Assembly: GCA_026129135.1 (NCBI GenBank)
Contig: JAHCIQ010000005.1
Span: 124,001 to 188,000, forward strand
From: Cyanobacteria bacterium TGS_CYA1
GTDB taxonomy: Bacteria > Cyanobacteriota > Vampirovibrionia > Obscuribacterales > Obscuribacteraceae
Reading direction: 5' to 3'
DNA: 64,000 nucleotides
A program made the position numbers and the translations under genes. The notes below the pieces were generated by a model. That model was not told the origin of the DNA and searched no databases. It saw nothing but the letters and a program-made list of their open reading frames with translations. How positions within the stretch are numbered: the first letter of the stretch is position 1; every line of letters begins with the position of its first letter. Positions 26,848-35,557 of the stretch are shown piece after piece.

Positions 26848-27180
26848 ATGATGAACCAGGCAGACAGCGCCTCTATAAAGCAAGTCGACCTACCATTCTC
26901 GAATGGATTGATGTCCGCGAGAACATGGAAGACAAACGACCGACACGTAGCTGCCGTTCCCGAGCTTGGATTGCACTGCTACGGCGAATCAGAACAAGCC
27001 GTATGCTTCAAGCTTTTCACAGTACTTCTCAAATACTACAAACAACTAAAAGCCAACGAGTCTAGTATTAGCGATAAAGGTCGCGAACATCTCAAACTCC
27101 TTTGCGCTTGGGTAGAAGGCATCGAGCGCCGGATGATGACTCCTCGGTTCGAGCGTCAAAATGTCATTCCGCTTCGCTAA
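26848..27180 (+). CDS. Small hypothetical protein (110 aa)
   Basis: Not recognised. It is a soluble protein without signal peptide. The middle part (about 35-100) looks folded, with a beta-like PELGLHCYGESEQAVCFKLF and helices VLLKYYKQLKAN and GREHLKLLCAWVEGIERRMM. The stop codon shares bases with the stop of the convergent pncB gene (CTAA at 27177-27180). It lies 35 bp downstream of miaA but may have its own promoter close to the ATG. Confidence 0.6.
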   Translation: MMNQADSASIKQVDLPFSNGLMSARTWKTNDRHVAAVPELGLHCYGESEQAVCFKLFTVLLKYYKQLKANESSISDKGREHLKLLCAWVEGIERRMMTPRFERQNVIPLR

Positions 27181-28697
27181 GATTTCAGACCACGTTGTTG
27201 CAAAATGATCTCAGTCTTAAGTTCGTGTAGCGATTTTTCCAGACCAACAGGATACTGGTGTGGATTGAGCAAACGCTTGATACCGGGGTGAAGATTCGCT
27301 AGCTGTTCGCTTACATATTTTCTTGTTTGGTCGAGGCTAACATTAGTATTTTGCTCGACGAGCTTTCCACCACGCATAATCGGTATGAGCAAATCGGTAA
27401 ACTGAGTATTCGAATGTATTTTTTTGCGCCTGGTGAAATCGACAGGATCGACTATAGTCCAGTTGTCAGGTTCGCCGCTTCCGCTGTCGAAGACCATATC
27501 GCCTATAAACTGACCGTCAGTTTTAAAACGCCTAGCTTGCAAAATTCCAGGATTTGAAATTTTGGCTTGTTGTTCGGAGAGTTTGACACAATATCGCCAG
27601 TTTTCCTCGCCATCTTTGTTTTGACTCTCGCTCAACGCCGAAAGTTTATAAACAATTCCAAGCGCCGGTTGGTCATAACAGGTAACGAGCTTGGTTCCTA
27701 CCGCCCAGCCATCAATGGCAGCACCCTGATAGATGAGCGAATCGATAATGCCTTCATCAAGGTCATTACTTGCAACAATTTTAGTGTCTTGCATTCCTGC
27801 TTGATTCAAAAGTTTTCTTGCTTCGACGCTTAAATAAGCAAGGTCACCTGAATCGAGACGAACACCCATCAACTTTTTGCCTTGCTCTTTTAATTTCTGT
27901 CCCACTTTTATAGCGAGCTTGACACCATTAATAGTGTCATAGGTGTCCACGAGCAAAAGACAATTTTGAGGGAAAACCTGGGCATAAGTTTCGAATGCCT
28001 CAAGTTCGTCTGTAAAAGACATGACCCAGCTGTGCGCGTGAGTTCCAATAACTGGAATGCCGTGCAATTTTCCTGCAAGTACGTTTGAGGTTCCATCACA
28101 GCCGCCGATATAAGAAGCAAGACTCGCACTCAAAGCGCCGTCTGGACCCTGCGCACGTCGCAAGCCAAACTCATAGACTGGCATTTGTCTTGCTGCCAGT
28201 TTAAGTCTTGCCGCTTTGGTAGAAACCAGAGTAGAAAAACCAAGCATGTTCAAAAGAGCTGTTTCTAAAATCTGAGTTTTGACTATGTCGCCTTTGACTC
28301 GCAAAATCGGCTCATGAGCAAAAACGACCGTGCCTTCAGGACAGGCATCAAGGTCTACGTCAAACTTGAGTTCAGTCAAATAATCTAAAAAATCACGCTC
28401 GAAAAGCGGCTTTGAATCAGGTCCTGTAACCTGGCAAAGATATTCGATATCGTCCTTATGAAATCGAAGATTTTCGAGATATTCGCACACTCTAGACAAA
28501 CCAGAAGCGATGGCGAACCCGCCCCCAAAAGGATTGTGCCTGAAAGACATTGTGAAAACAGACTGATGATTGGCTTTTCCCGACTTCCAGTAAGCGTAAG
28601 CCATGGTCAGCTGATAAAGGTCAGTCAGCAAAGCTTCTGCACAATCAAGGTCTTGCCTGTTTGACATGGTTTGAACTGAAATTTTTTGATTGGACAT
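27177..28697 (-). CDS. pncB: Nicotinate phosphoribosyltransferase
   Basis: Makes nicotinate mononucleotide from nicotinate and PRPP in NAD salvage (cytoplasm). It has 506 residues, typical for the longer bacterial/plant-type family. Motifs: LLTDLYQLTMAYAYWKSGKANH at the N-terminus, FRHNPFGGGFAIASGL, ARGLRRAQGPDGA-type region (EFGLRRAQGPDGALSAS), GTHAHSWVMSF, and LDSGDLAYLS. The ATG at 28697 is used; a second Met ten residues later is possible. The stop overlaps that of the convergent small gene by four bases. Confidence 0.94.
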   Translation of the reverse strand: MSNQKISVQTMSNRQDLDCAEALLTDLYQLTMAYAYWKSGKANHQSVFTMSFRHNPFGGGFAIASGLSRVCEYLENLRFHKDDIEYLCQVTGPDSKPLFERDFLDYLTELKFDVDLDACPEGTVVFAHEPILRVKGDIVKTQILETALLNMLGFSTLVSTKAARLKLAARQMPVYEFGLRRAQGPDGALSASLASYIGGCDGTSNVLAGKLHGIPVIGTHAHSWVMSFTDELEAFETYAQVFPQNCLLLVDTYDTINGVKLAIKVGQKLKEQGKKLMGVRLDSGDLAYLSVEARKLLNQAGMQDTKIVASNDLDEGIIDSLIYQGAAIDGWAVGTKLVTCYDQPALGIVYKLSALSESQNKDGEENWRYCVKLSEQQAKISNPGILQARRFKTDGQFIGDMVFDSGSGEPDNWTIVDPVDFTRRKKIHSNTQFTDLLIPIMRGGKLVEQNTNVSLDQTRKYVSEQLANLHPGIKRLLNPHQYPVGLEKSLHELKTEIILQQRGLKS

Positions 28698-28759
28698 CGA
28701 CCAAAGAACCGTAATTGCTTAGGATTTAAGCTGATTACTCTAGCATGGAAGAGAGCAAA

Positions 28760-29245
28760 ATGACCGTAATCGCTGGATTTGTCCGCACTCTTTTGATTTT
28801 GCTCGGCGCTTTATCGACCATAATGCCTATGGAGCCTTGTTATAGCGAAGAGAATTCAAAAATCGAATCCAAAAGAGATCTTGCTCAGAGCGATCCTGGC
28901 AACCAGATAGAGCAAACTGACAAGCAAAAAAACAAACCGATATCGGAACCCGAATCTGAATCAAAGACGAAAAAACAAAGCAAAAACGAGGCGAATTTAT
29001 CGGAAACTCAAAATCTATATTCAGGTAATAAGTTCTCCCATAAATACCACTTGAAAGGCTGCCATTTTGCCCAAATCGCTCAACCGGAGAACATTTTTCC
29101 TTTTGCCTCCTGTAAAGAAGCAATAAATTCTAATTATCTTCCTTGCAACTGGTGCCTTCCAAAGTGGCAAAAGTTTGTTAAGGGTCAAATTATAGGTTTA
29201 CCGATAAATCGAAGTGCTGATGCTAAGAAGTCGTCCAGCCAATGA
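28760..29245 (+). CDS. Exported protein with Ada-type metal-binding domain
   Basis: Predicted exported protein of 161 residues. The signal peptide is at about 1-30, followed by a charged disordered linker (about 32-85). A C-terminal domain has the pattern GNKFSHKYHLKGCHFAQ, then ENIFPFASCKEAI and LPCNWCLPKW. This matches the four-cysteine zinc-binding fold of the Ada N-terminal domain found in small secreted or nuclease-linked proteins, with one extra Cys (FASCKE). The ATG at 28760 has GGAAGAG just upstream; the ATG at 28745 would add five residues. No methyltransferase domain is present, so a DNA-repair role is not implied. Confidence 0.65.
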   Translation: MTVIAGFVRTLLILLGALSTIMPMEPCYSEENSKIESKRDLAQSDPGNQIEQTDKQKNKPISEPESESKTKKQSKNEANLSETQNLYSGNKFSHKYHLKGCHFAQIAQPENIFPFASCKEAINSNYLPCNWCLPKWQKFVKGQIIGLPINRSADAKKSSSQ

Positions 29246-29311
29246 ACGTCAGTAAAATTATGGTATAACCACTTTGGGAGAGGCTGGAAATAGAGTGGGC
29301 ATTTTTAGTAC

Positions 29312-31966
29312 ATGCAACAACTAGAACAAGAATTTGCAAATGCCATTGGCTTTGTCATGGACAACGCAATCGACCCGCCCAAGCAACTTGGGATGGCGTT
29401 TTTGGTTTCCAAATCGCGTGTGGTCACTTGCGCCTCGGAAATTTTTCACTATGTCGATGCCCCCTGGGCAATCAGCATTTATTTTCCTTTTACCGACGTT
29501 CGAGTAGCGGTCAAGTCGATTAACCTGCACGCCGATTTCGACAAAGTCGACGCTCGTACCCGTTATCTTGGACAGATTGGCTCTCCGCAGCAAGAAATGC
29601 ACAGCTATATGAACGACATAGCTCTGCTCATGCTTGATCCAGCGCCACCTGAGCCTATGACCGAACGCCTTGCCGAACTAAACCGCGCTTTGTGCCTGCC
29701 CTTCTCTTCTGAAGGTGTAGAAGCTTCAGGAAACCTGCACGGTACTGAATTCGTTCAGCTCATTCAAACTATCATCGAATCTGGCAGATCCGGTCTTTTG
29801 ACTCTGTACGATCAAAGAAATATTCCTGTCGCCAACATTCTTATTGCTCGTGGCGGGATTTTGAAAGTCTTCTATCGCCAGGTCATGTCTTCAGAAATGG
29901 CTTTCTGCGAACTGGTCCATCGCGCTCCAGCTGTGGCTTTTGCCTTTAGACCAAGTGGAAATATCAATTGGGGCGAAGTGCCCGATGTTCAGACTCCACC
30001 AGATCGTCTCGTATACGAGGCCATGCGTCGCGCCGGTGAAATCCCCAAATTGTTCCAGCAATTAGGTGGACTGAACGCACGTTACAAGCACGTAATTCAG
30101 ACTTTCGACCCAACAAACGCATCTGATGAAATCCAGTGGATGGTTCAACCTCTCTGGAATTCTCTAGACGGATACATAACTCTAGACAAACTGCCCAAGC
30201 GCATTGGCGTAGATACTTACACCACTTTGATTGCCATTCGCGAATTAGTAAACAGAGGTGTCATTTCTCCAATCAACCAGGCAACGCCTTTTCCGTGTAC
30301 TGGAATTATGGGCAATCCACTTGTTTCGCACACAGACTTCGAGGTGCACCCCTGGGATCCGTTGCAAGCTTTCTATCTGGATCCGCTTTCATATGGTCCA
30401 CAATGGCTCAAGGGTAATTTCTTTGGCGTAGCAAACTCGCTACAACCCAAAAATATGCTGCACACAGTAGCAGTGCCCAACGACGTCGTTGGTGGTCTTA
30501 TTTTGAAAGACTACAAACTTATCGGTATCCACAGCGGACCGCAAATTCTTAAACCAGGTCAACCAGCTCCACCCGTCAAATGTTATCAATTCATGTGGAT
30601 GGGCGCCTTGCTCGAACTTTCTTCGCGCAAATACAAAGCGAACGAAGCCGAAGATGGAAGCACTGTAGGATCGCTTAGAAGTCTTGAGCACGATGCTCAA
30701 GAACAGGGCGTTGCAGCCACTGGCTCTGATCAAAAAATCCAGTGTCCTAACTGTTTTGCTTCAAACTCCGATTATGGCGAGTGCTCTACTTGCCACGAGA
30801 TGATTGAACGTCCTGCCGACGACGAAACGACAAACGCAAAAGGCGCCAAAGGACAACTGAAAAAATTCCAGAAAAAACACGGATTATCAAATCGCTATGT
30901 AGCAATACTTGGTGGCTTGCTCTTACTTCCAGTTATTTTCTTTGGCATTACTCAGATGGGTAAGGTTGCGGCTCCACCGCCACCACCGCCAACTATTGTT
31001 AAAGACAAGCCGTCAGATAGAAAAGCAGTTGATCTGGCTACCGATTATGCTGGATTTTCGGCAACTCCACCGCCTCGCTACAGATATGCAGATACTACCG
31101 AGAAAACTTCTCCGTCCAAATCTTTTGGAATCGAGTCGGAGCAAGCTAACCAGAAAATCCTTTTCGTTATTTATGACGATTTGACACCACTTGATTCACT
31201 AAGTAATTTTGCCGGCAAACCTCCATTTACCGATGTTGACCGCACAGAAGCAGACGTTAATGGCTTCGACTCGGGCGATCAAATTCTGGGTAATGGAAAA
31301 CTAAAATGGATACTTGGTAAATACACACAACCAGGTAAACAAAAGCCCTTGAATTTGCTTCTTGCTGCTTTTCCTTCAGTTAAAGAAGGCAAGTCTATTT
31401 TGGTCATTGCTCAAGGTCTGGCAGATTCAGACCAACGGCAATACAACCACAAGACTACTCTTTTCTTGCTCGACGAACTTGCTAGTGAATTCACTGCAAT
31501 AGGTCACAGAAAAGAACTTTCCGACCTGAACAAAGACCAATCCTCCAAAAAACTAGAGGATGAGATGGGCGAGGACGAAGAAGAAGATGGCAAAACCATC
31601 GTCAAAATGTCTACCAATGAAGACATCGACAAGTTCATTGCCGAAGCACAGAAACTAATTCAAGATAAGTTCGAAATGCCAGATGACGCAGCCGAACATG
31701 CTGATGAAGTCCAGAAGGAATCCGGGAAGCCGCTGGTCTGGAAGATGGCTGGTTGGGTAATCGGTATCGACCGCGACGGAAACATCAAACGCTTAGAGAA
31801 GAAAGGTTTGGACGAAAATGCCAAATATGAAAAACTAAGCAAAGCGATGGAAAAAGCCGTCACCGACGTAGGCAAGTTCGAAAATCCGCCAATCACCAAA
31901 GCTCAGGAATTCAAATTCCGTATGCGCTTGAAAGGCAAAGAAATAGAGCTGAAACAGGGCGATTAA
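29312..31966 (+). CDS. Large DUF4388 membrane protein with degenerate trypsin-like halves
   Basis: Function unknown, 884 residues. Residues about 25-110 resemble the first half of a trypsin-like fold (GMAFLVSKSRVVTCASEIF, NDIALLML), but the catalytic His position reads Ser. A DUF4388 (PatA N-terminal-like) domain lies at about 142-325 (EFVQLIQTIIESGRSGLLTL). Residues 330-435 resemble the second protease half (NDVVGGLILKDYKLIGIHSG) with Val at the nucleophile position. Then come a zinc ribbon (CPNC/CSTC, 478-494), a membrane helix (about 529-548), a polyproline stretch, an acidic linker and a C-terminal domain with weak TonB-C resemblance. Cytoplasmic sensor part and periplasmic tail are inferred. 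Confidence 0.7.
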   Translation: MQQLEQEFANAIGFVMDNAIDPPKQLGMAFLVSKSRVVTCASEIFHYVDAPWAISIYFPFTDVRVAVKSINLHADFDKVDARTRYLGQIGSPQQEMHSYMNDIALLMLDPAPPEPMTERLAELNRALCLPFSSEGVEASGNLHGTEFVQLIQTIIESGRSGLLTLYDQRNIPVANILIARGGILKVFYRQVMSSEMAFCELVHRAPAVAFAFRPSGNINWGEVPDVQTPPDRLVYEAMRRAGEIPKLFQQLGGLNARYKHVIQTFDPTNASDEIQWMVQPLWNSLDGYITLDKLPKRIGVDTYTTLIAIRELVNRGVISPINQATPFPCTGIMGNPLVSHTDFEVHPWDPLQAFYLDPLSYGPQWLKGNFFGVANSLQPKNMLHTVAVPNDVVGGLILKDYKLIGIHSGPQILKPGQPAPPVKCYQFMWMGALLELSSRKYKANEAEDGSTVGSLRSLEHDAQEQGVAATGSDQKIQCPNCFASNSDYGECSTCHEMIERPADDETTNAKGAKGQLKKFQKKHGLSNRYVAILGGLLLLPVIFFGITQMGKVAAPPPPPPTIVKDKPSDRKAVDLATDYAGFSATPPPRYRYADTTEKTSPSKSFGIESEQANQKILFVIYDDLTPLDSLSNFAGKPPFTDVDRTEADVNGFDSGDQILGNGKLKWILGKYTQPGKQKPLNLLLAAFPSVKEGKSILVIAQGLADSDQRQYNHKTTLFLLDELASEFTAIGHRKELSDLNKDQSSKKLEDEMGEDEEEDGKTIVKMSTNEDIDKFIAEAQKLIQDKFEMPDDAAEHADEVQKESGKPLVWKMAGWVIGIDRDGNIKRLEKKGLDENAKYEKLSKAMEKAVTDVGKFENPPITKAQEFKFRMRLKGKEIELKQGD

Positions 31967-31976
31967 TCTCGCCCGC

Positions 31977-32516
31977 TCAGTCGAGATCTATATTGGCTCT
32001 GGGACGCTTGCGCCTTGGCTTTCCGTCTTCACCAATTGTTTCGCTCTTGTCCGGGGCAACAGCTGCAGGCTTGCGACCGGTCAAAATATAGTCGGCTTCG
32101 TCTTTCTTATACAGTTTGACCAGGATTGCCGCCAGCTCTTTCTTGGTTTTGGCAAGGTCTTTGTTGTTTGGAGCAAGCTTCTTCTTCTGAATTTCATAAG
32201 CGCGTCTATAGCTTTTCTCGGCTTCAACGAAATGCCCTTGCTTTTCCTGCAATTCTCCAAGCTCAGTAGCTGCTGTAGCGATTCGAATATCGTCAGAACC
32301 GAATTCAGCATCGGTCATCGAAATTGCCTCTGCATATAGCGATTCTGCACGTTCGGTCTTTCCGGCTGCAGCCTTTTCGCGCGCGAATTCCATATATTCG
32401 GTAAAAGTTTCAGGATGTTTTTCGTACCAGCTTTCAACTTCTTCCATGGTCCACTCCTTGAAGCATCCGCTCAAGAGGAACAAACTTGAAAGCATCACAC
32501 TCGATACCATGCTCAT
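31977..32516 (-). CDS. TPR-containing lipoprotein
   Basis: Predicted lipoprotein of about 179 residues. The signal SSVMLSSLFLLSGC ends in a lipobox Cys. It is followed by helical repeats of TPR type (YMEFAREKAAAGKTERAESL; TAATELGELQEKQGHFVEAE; KSYRRAYEIQKKKL) and a basic C-terminus (GKPRRKRPRAN). The ATG at 32516 puts the lipobox in the right place; an upstream in-frame start at 32624 would overlap the preceding lipoprotein gene by 74 bp. Its stop lies 10 bp from the convergent DUF4388 gene. It pairs with the next lipoprotein, of similar plan. Confidence 0.72.
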   Translation of the reverse strand: MSMVSSVMLSSLFLLSGCFKEWTMEEVESWYEKHPETFTEYMEFAREKAAAGKTERAESLYAEAISMTDAEFGSDDIRIATAATELGELQEKQGHFVEAEKSYRRAYEIQKKKLAPNNKDLAKTKKELAAILVKLYKKDEADYILTGRKPAAVAPDKSETIGEDGKPRRKRPRANIDLD

Positions 32517-32550
32517 TCTATTTAAGAAAGACTTTCTCAAATCTACCTTC

Positions 32551-33036
32551 CTATTTGGATTTTGGATCTGCTTTATCACCAGCTTTGGTGGCATCAGCTT
32601 CAGGATCCTTTTCTTCCAATCCATATTCTTTAACTTTTGATTTTACGAGCTTATAATTCTTGCGCAAGACGGTAAGATCGCGCTGAGGATCGACCTTTTG
32701 CACGATTTTGATATCTTCTTTGTAAGCTTTGAATGCTTTGCGCCAGTCTTGTGTTTCGCGATAAAAATCGGCAAGCTCTTCAATACACATAGCGGTTTCT
32801 ACACTTTCGTCGCCATTTTTCTTCTTGCACTCTTCGATGGCTTGAGTGTACAGCTTCTCGATGTCCGCTGCCGTACCGGCTTTGCGTGCGGTTCTAGCAG
32901 AGGCGAGAGTATTTACCCAGTTAGTCGCGGCTTTTGAATCACCACCGCCAAAACTGGGAGATTTGACGTCTCCGCATCCTGCAACGAACAAACTTAAGAC
33001 CAGAGTTACTAAAGCAGTTTTCGATTTGCTTTTCAT
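32551..33036 (-). CDS. TPR-type lipoprotein
   Basis: Predicted lipoprotein of 161 residues with signal ALVTLVLSLFVAGC (lipobox LFVAGC). Helical repeats follow (TARKAGTAADIEKLYTQAIEE; ETAMCIEELADFYRETQDWR) and a Lys/Asp-rich C-terminus. It lies 34 bp upstream of the other TPR lipoprotein on the same strand and 82 bp from spoIID. The pair are likely paralogues; both contain one or two TPR units only, too few for a full superhelix. They probably act in the periplasm as scaffolds, but the partner is unknown. Confidence 0.72.
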   Translation of the reverse strand: MKSKSKTALVTLVLSLFVAGCGDVKSPSFGGGDSKAATNWVNTLASARTARKAGTAADIEKLYTQAIEECKKKNGDESVETAMCIEELADFYRETQDWRKAFKAYKEDIKIVQKVDPQRDLTVLRKNYKLVKSKVKEYGLEEKDPEADATKAGDKADPKSK

Positions 33037-33118
33037 TCAATTTTTCCCGACGCTTCATCGTCTCAAAACAGACACAGACCCCAAATATTCTTATCATAAA
33101 ACGGATATAAAGGCTATC

Positions 33119-34453
33119 TCACACCTTGTCAATAGCGACTTTGGAGTAGTAAAGCTTTAGTATGGACTGATAATCAAGACCAGCTTTGGCAAAACCGCTA
33201 GCGCCCGATTGCTGCATGCCTACGCCATGTCCCCACCCGGTTCCACTGATGGTAAGGTCAGCCAAAAGACCTAGTCTGTCTTTAGATTGATCGAAGAAAA
33301 TGCGTGCGCTTTTAAGACGCTTGAGACCCGCTTGCGGAACAGAAAAGAAGTCTCTTATGACTAGTTCTTTTTTGATTATCCAATCGCCGCTCGAGGTCGA
33401 AACGCCAAGTTCGATTATAGTTCCTGCAACACCACGCTTGAGTGCTTTAAACCCACCGATGTGTCCGAACTCGGCATTTTTTGGCGCCACTACATACGGT
33501 GCAGTTTCTGGATTCTTGAGCAATTTAGAAACGTTACTGTGCAGTTTCGATTCCAACTGATTTGCAGTCAAATGGACTTTCCATCGGTAGTGCGAGCTTG
33601 CCTTATCTTCGGTAAATGGTGCCATTGAATAATACGCGCGCAAGTCGCTTTCGTTACTCAAATCGAGAGCTCGAGGCGCCTCACCAGATTTAGTTTCCCA
33701 GACACCCTTCAAATATGGCAGCGCCGGGGGAGGAAACTCTTTGGTGTCGGGGTCAGAAAAACAATTTTCAAAGCTTTCTGTATGTCCACCTGAGTTCGAG
33801 CTGAACAAAGCAAGTATGGGCTCTGAATTATAGGTGAGCACTTGACCGGCTGTTTGAGCAATTGCATTCAAATGATTCGCGCTTGCAGCGGCTTTAGTCC
33901 CACCAAAATACTGACAGCACAAATAAGAATCGCAAACATTTATGGAATCGTGCTTCATATGATTGATGCGCGGACGCAATGCATAAGTGCGAGCCGCCAC
34001 GGCTTGCGCTTTTATCGCTTCGATTGGATAAGATGCAGGTATTTCTGACTGCAATACGCCTTTCAAATACTGATCCAGTTCGATGCGAAGACCAATTCGC
34101 AATTTGTCATTATGCACGAAAGCCTCGAGTTCGCCCAGATAAACAGGATTAGAGCGACCTTTGGCATATTCGCGCGTGATTGAATTAAAAGTGAAACTGG
34201 AGCCTTTGAGGGGCTCTAGAATGAGCTTTCGCGATGTTATGTAGCGTTCTTTTTTCCCCTCATATCGAAAGGAGAGCGCAACGCTTTTATCTTTACTCTT
34301 ATCTATTTCAAGATGAAACAATTGTCCGGCGGACACCGGGGAGCCGATAACACCTTCGCACCGGACATTGAAACCTGCGCTCGACGAAATTGTAAGCGCA
34401 CTATGGTCGAGTGCGGTCAAATCGCTCGTAGAGATTCCGACTAATACTTTCAT
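33119..34453 (-). CDS. SpoIID/LytB-domain protein
   Basis: SpoIID-type peptidoglycan lytic enzyme (lytic transglycosylase acting on denuded glycans), 444 residues. The domain core is at about 125-240 (LKGVLQSEIPASYPIEAIKAQ, VAARTYAL, with catalytic Glu in SEIP), with ALFSSNSGGHTES and the C-terminal GTGWGHGVGMQQSGA. The start MKVLVGIST is typical of cyanobacterial-type SpoIID proteins. No obvious signal peptide is seen. It sits between tRNA-Ser and the two lipoprotein genes. Sporulation is not implied, as this family is common in non-sporulating bacteria. Confidence 0.9.
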   Translation of the reverse strand: MKVLVGISTSDLTALDHSALTISSSAGFNVRCEGVIGSPVSAGQLFHLEIDKSKDKSVALSFRYEGKKERYITSRKLILEPLKGSSFTFNSITREYAKGRSNPVYLGELEAFVHNDKLRIGLRIELDQYLKGVLQSEIPASYPIEAIKAQAVAARTYALRPRINHMKHDSINVCDSYLCCQYFGGTKAAASANHLNAIAQTAGQVLTYNSEPILALFSSNSGGHTESFENCFSDPDTKEFPPPALPYLKGVWETKSGEAPRALDLSNESDLRAYYSMAPFTEDKASSHYRWKVHLTANQLESKLHSNVSKLLKNPETAPYVVAPKNAEFGHIGGFKALKRGVAGTIIELGVSTSSGDWIIKKELVIRDFFSVPQAGLKRLKSARIFFDQSKDRLGLLADLTISGTGWGHGVGMQQSGASGFAKAGLDYQSILKLYYSKVAIDKV

Positions 34454-34464
34454 GACAATTAAAA

Positions 34465-34548
34465 TGGCGGAGCAGGAGGGACTCGAACCCCCAACCCTTT
34501 CGGGCAGCCGCTTTCAAGGCGGTGTCTTCATCCAGCCAGGTCTGCTCC
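34465..34548 (-). tRNA. tRNA-Ser (UGA anticodon), CCA encoded
   Basis: 84-nt tRNA read by eye. The acceptor stem GGAGCAG pairs with CTGCTCC, with G discriminator and encoded CCA. The anticodon stem is CCGC/GCGG with loop CTTGAAA, giving anticodon TGA at 34514-34516. A class II variable arm CCC-GAAA-GGG is present. The T arm is GGGGG-TTCGAGT-CCCTC. The D-arm region (positions 8-26) does not form the normal three-base stem, and base 8 is A instead of T. The rest fits serine tRNA well. Confidence 0.88.
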
Positions 34549-34684
34549 ATAGCTTTCTAAAAATAAATACTGGCACAAATTGAAGTATTTAGGATGAAAC
34601 GACGTGAAACAATTAATAAGTATTGCTCAAAAATAGATCAAAAATGCCCCTGGAAGTCAAGCGCAAATTCAATAAAGCAAAAAA

Positions 34685-35557
34685 ATGGCTGAGAAATCTG
34701 AACAAAAAAATGAATCGAAACAAAAGTCTCGTCTTGATGCAGCTATGCTTGAGCGTGGTTTGTGCGCAAGCAGGCAAGAAGCTCAAGCAGTCATCATGGC
34801 AGGCGGAGTGCTCGTAAACGACGAGAAAGTCACCAAATCTGGTACCACTGTACGCCAGGACGACAAGATCAGATTGCTCGACAAATTCGTCACATCCAAA
34901 TATGTGAGTCGTGGCGGACTCAAATTGGAAAAAGCGCTTCAAACATTCGACCTTGATGTATCAAATCTCATTTGTCTGGACATCGGTGCTTCCACCGGTG
35001 GCTTTACCGATTGCTTATTGCAAAAAGGAGCGAACTTCGTCTATGCAATCGACGTTGGCTTTGGACAAATCGTTGGAAAGCTGCGCCAGGACCAGCGCGT
35101 AATGGTGCTCGAGCGTACCAATGCCAGACATTTGGAGCAGGCAGAATTATACAAAGACAAAAAGACAGATATTGCTCAACTTGCTGTAATCGATTGCTCT
35201 TTTATTTCGCTCGATAAAATACTTCCTGCCACAATAAAATTGCTAAAACCCCATTTTCAAATAATAGCTTTGATCAAGCCGCAATTCGAAGCTGGCAAGG
35301 ACAAAATAAAAAAAGGCGTGGTCAAAGACCAGAAGACTCAAATCGAAGTGTTAGAGCATTTCGCAAGAACGGCTCAAGCTCTGGATTTGCGCATAGTCGA
35401 TTGTTGCCACTCACCACTCAAAGGTCCCAAAGGCAATATCGAATATCTGGCACTATTAAAAAACAAAGATAGTATCGATGAGACACAACTCATAGGTCAC
35501 ATCTTAAATTTCAAACAAATTGTAGAAGACGCCTTTAACGAATTGAACCAAGTATAA
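34685..35557 (+). CDS. tlyA: TlyA-family rRNA methyltransferase (S4 + FtsJ-like)
   Basis: TlyA family, 290 residues: in other bacteria a 2'-O-methyltransferase of 16S/23S rRNA, often annotated as hemolysin A. An S4 RNA-binding domain is at about 15-75 (RLDAAMLERGLCASRQEAQ), then YVSRGGLKLEKAL and the SAM-binding motif DIGASTGGFTDCLLQKGA. IDVGFGQ, DCSFISL and IKPQFEAG complete the family signature. No Shine-Dalgarno is apparent. The 3' end overlaps the convergent bufC-like gene by 23 bp. Confidence 0.92.
   Translation: MAEKSEQKNESKQKSRLDAAMLERGLCASRQEAQAVIMAGGVLVNDEKVTKSGTTVRQDDKIRLLDKFVTSKYVSRGGLKLEKALQTFDLDVSNLICLDIGASTGGFTDCLLQKGANFVYAIDVGFGQIVGKLRQDQRVMVLERTNARHLEQAELYKDKKTDIAQLAVIDCSFISLDKILPATIKLLKPHFQIIALIKPQFEAGKDKIKKGVVKDQKTQIEVLEHFARTAQALDLRIVDCCHSPLKGPKGNIEYLALLKNKDSIDETQLIGHILNFKQIVEDAFNELNQV

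Noticed and set aside
28760-29245. DNA repair methyltransferase (Ada)
   Set aside because: Only the zinc-binding pattern is present; there is no methyltransferase domain and the protein has a signal peptide.
33119-34453. Sporulation locus suggested by SpoIID
   Set aside because: SpoIID/LytB proteins are widespread in non-sporulating bacteria and no other sporulation gene is present.
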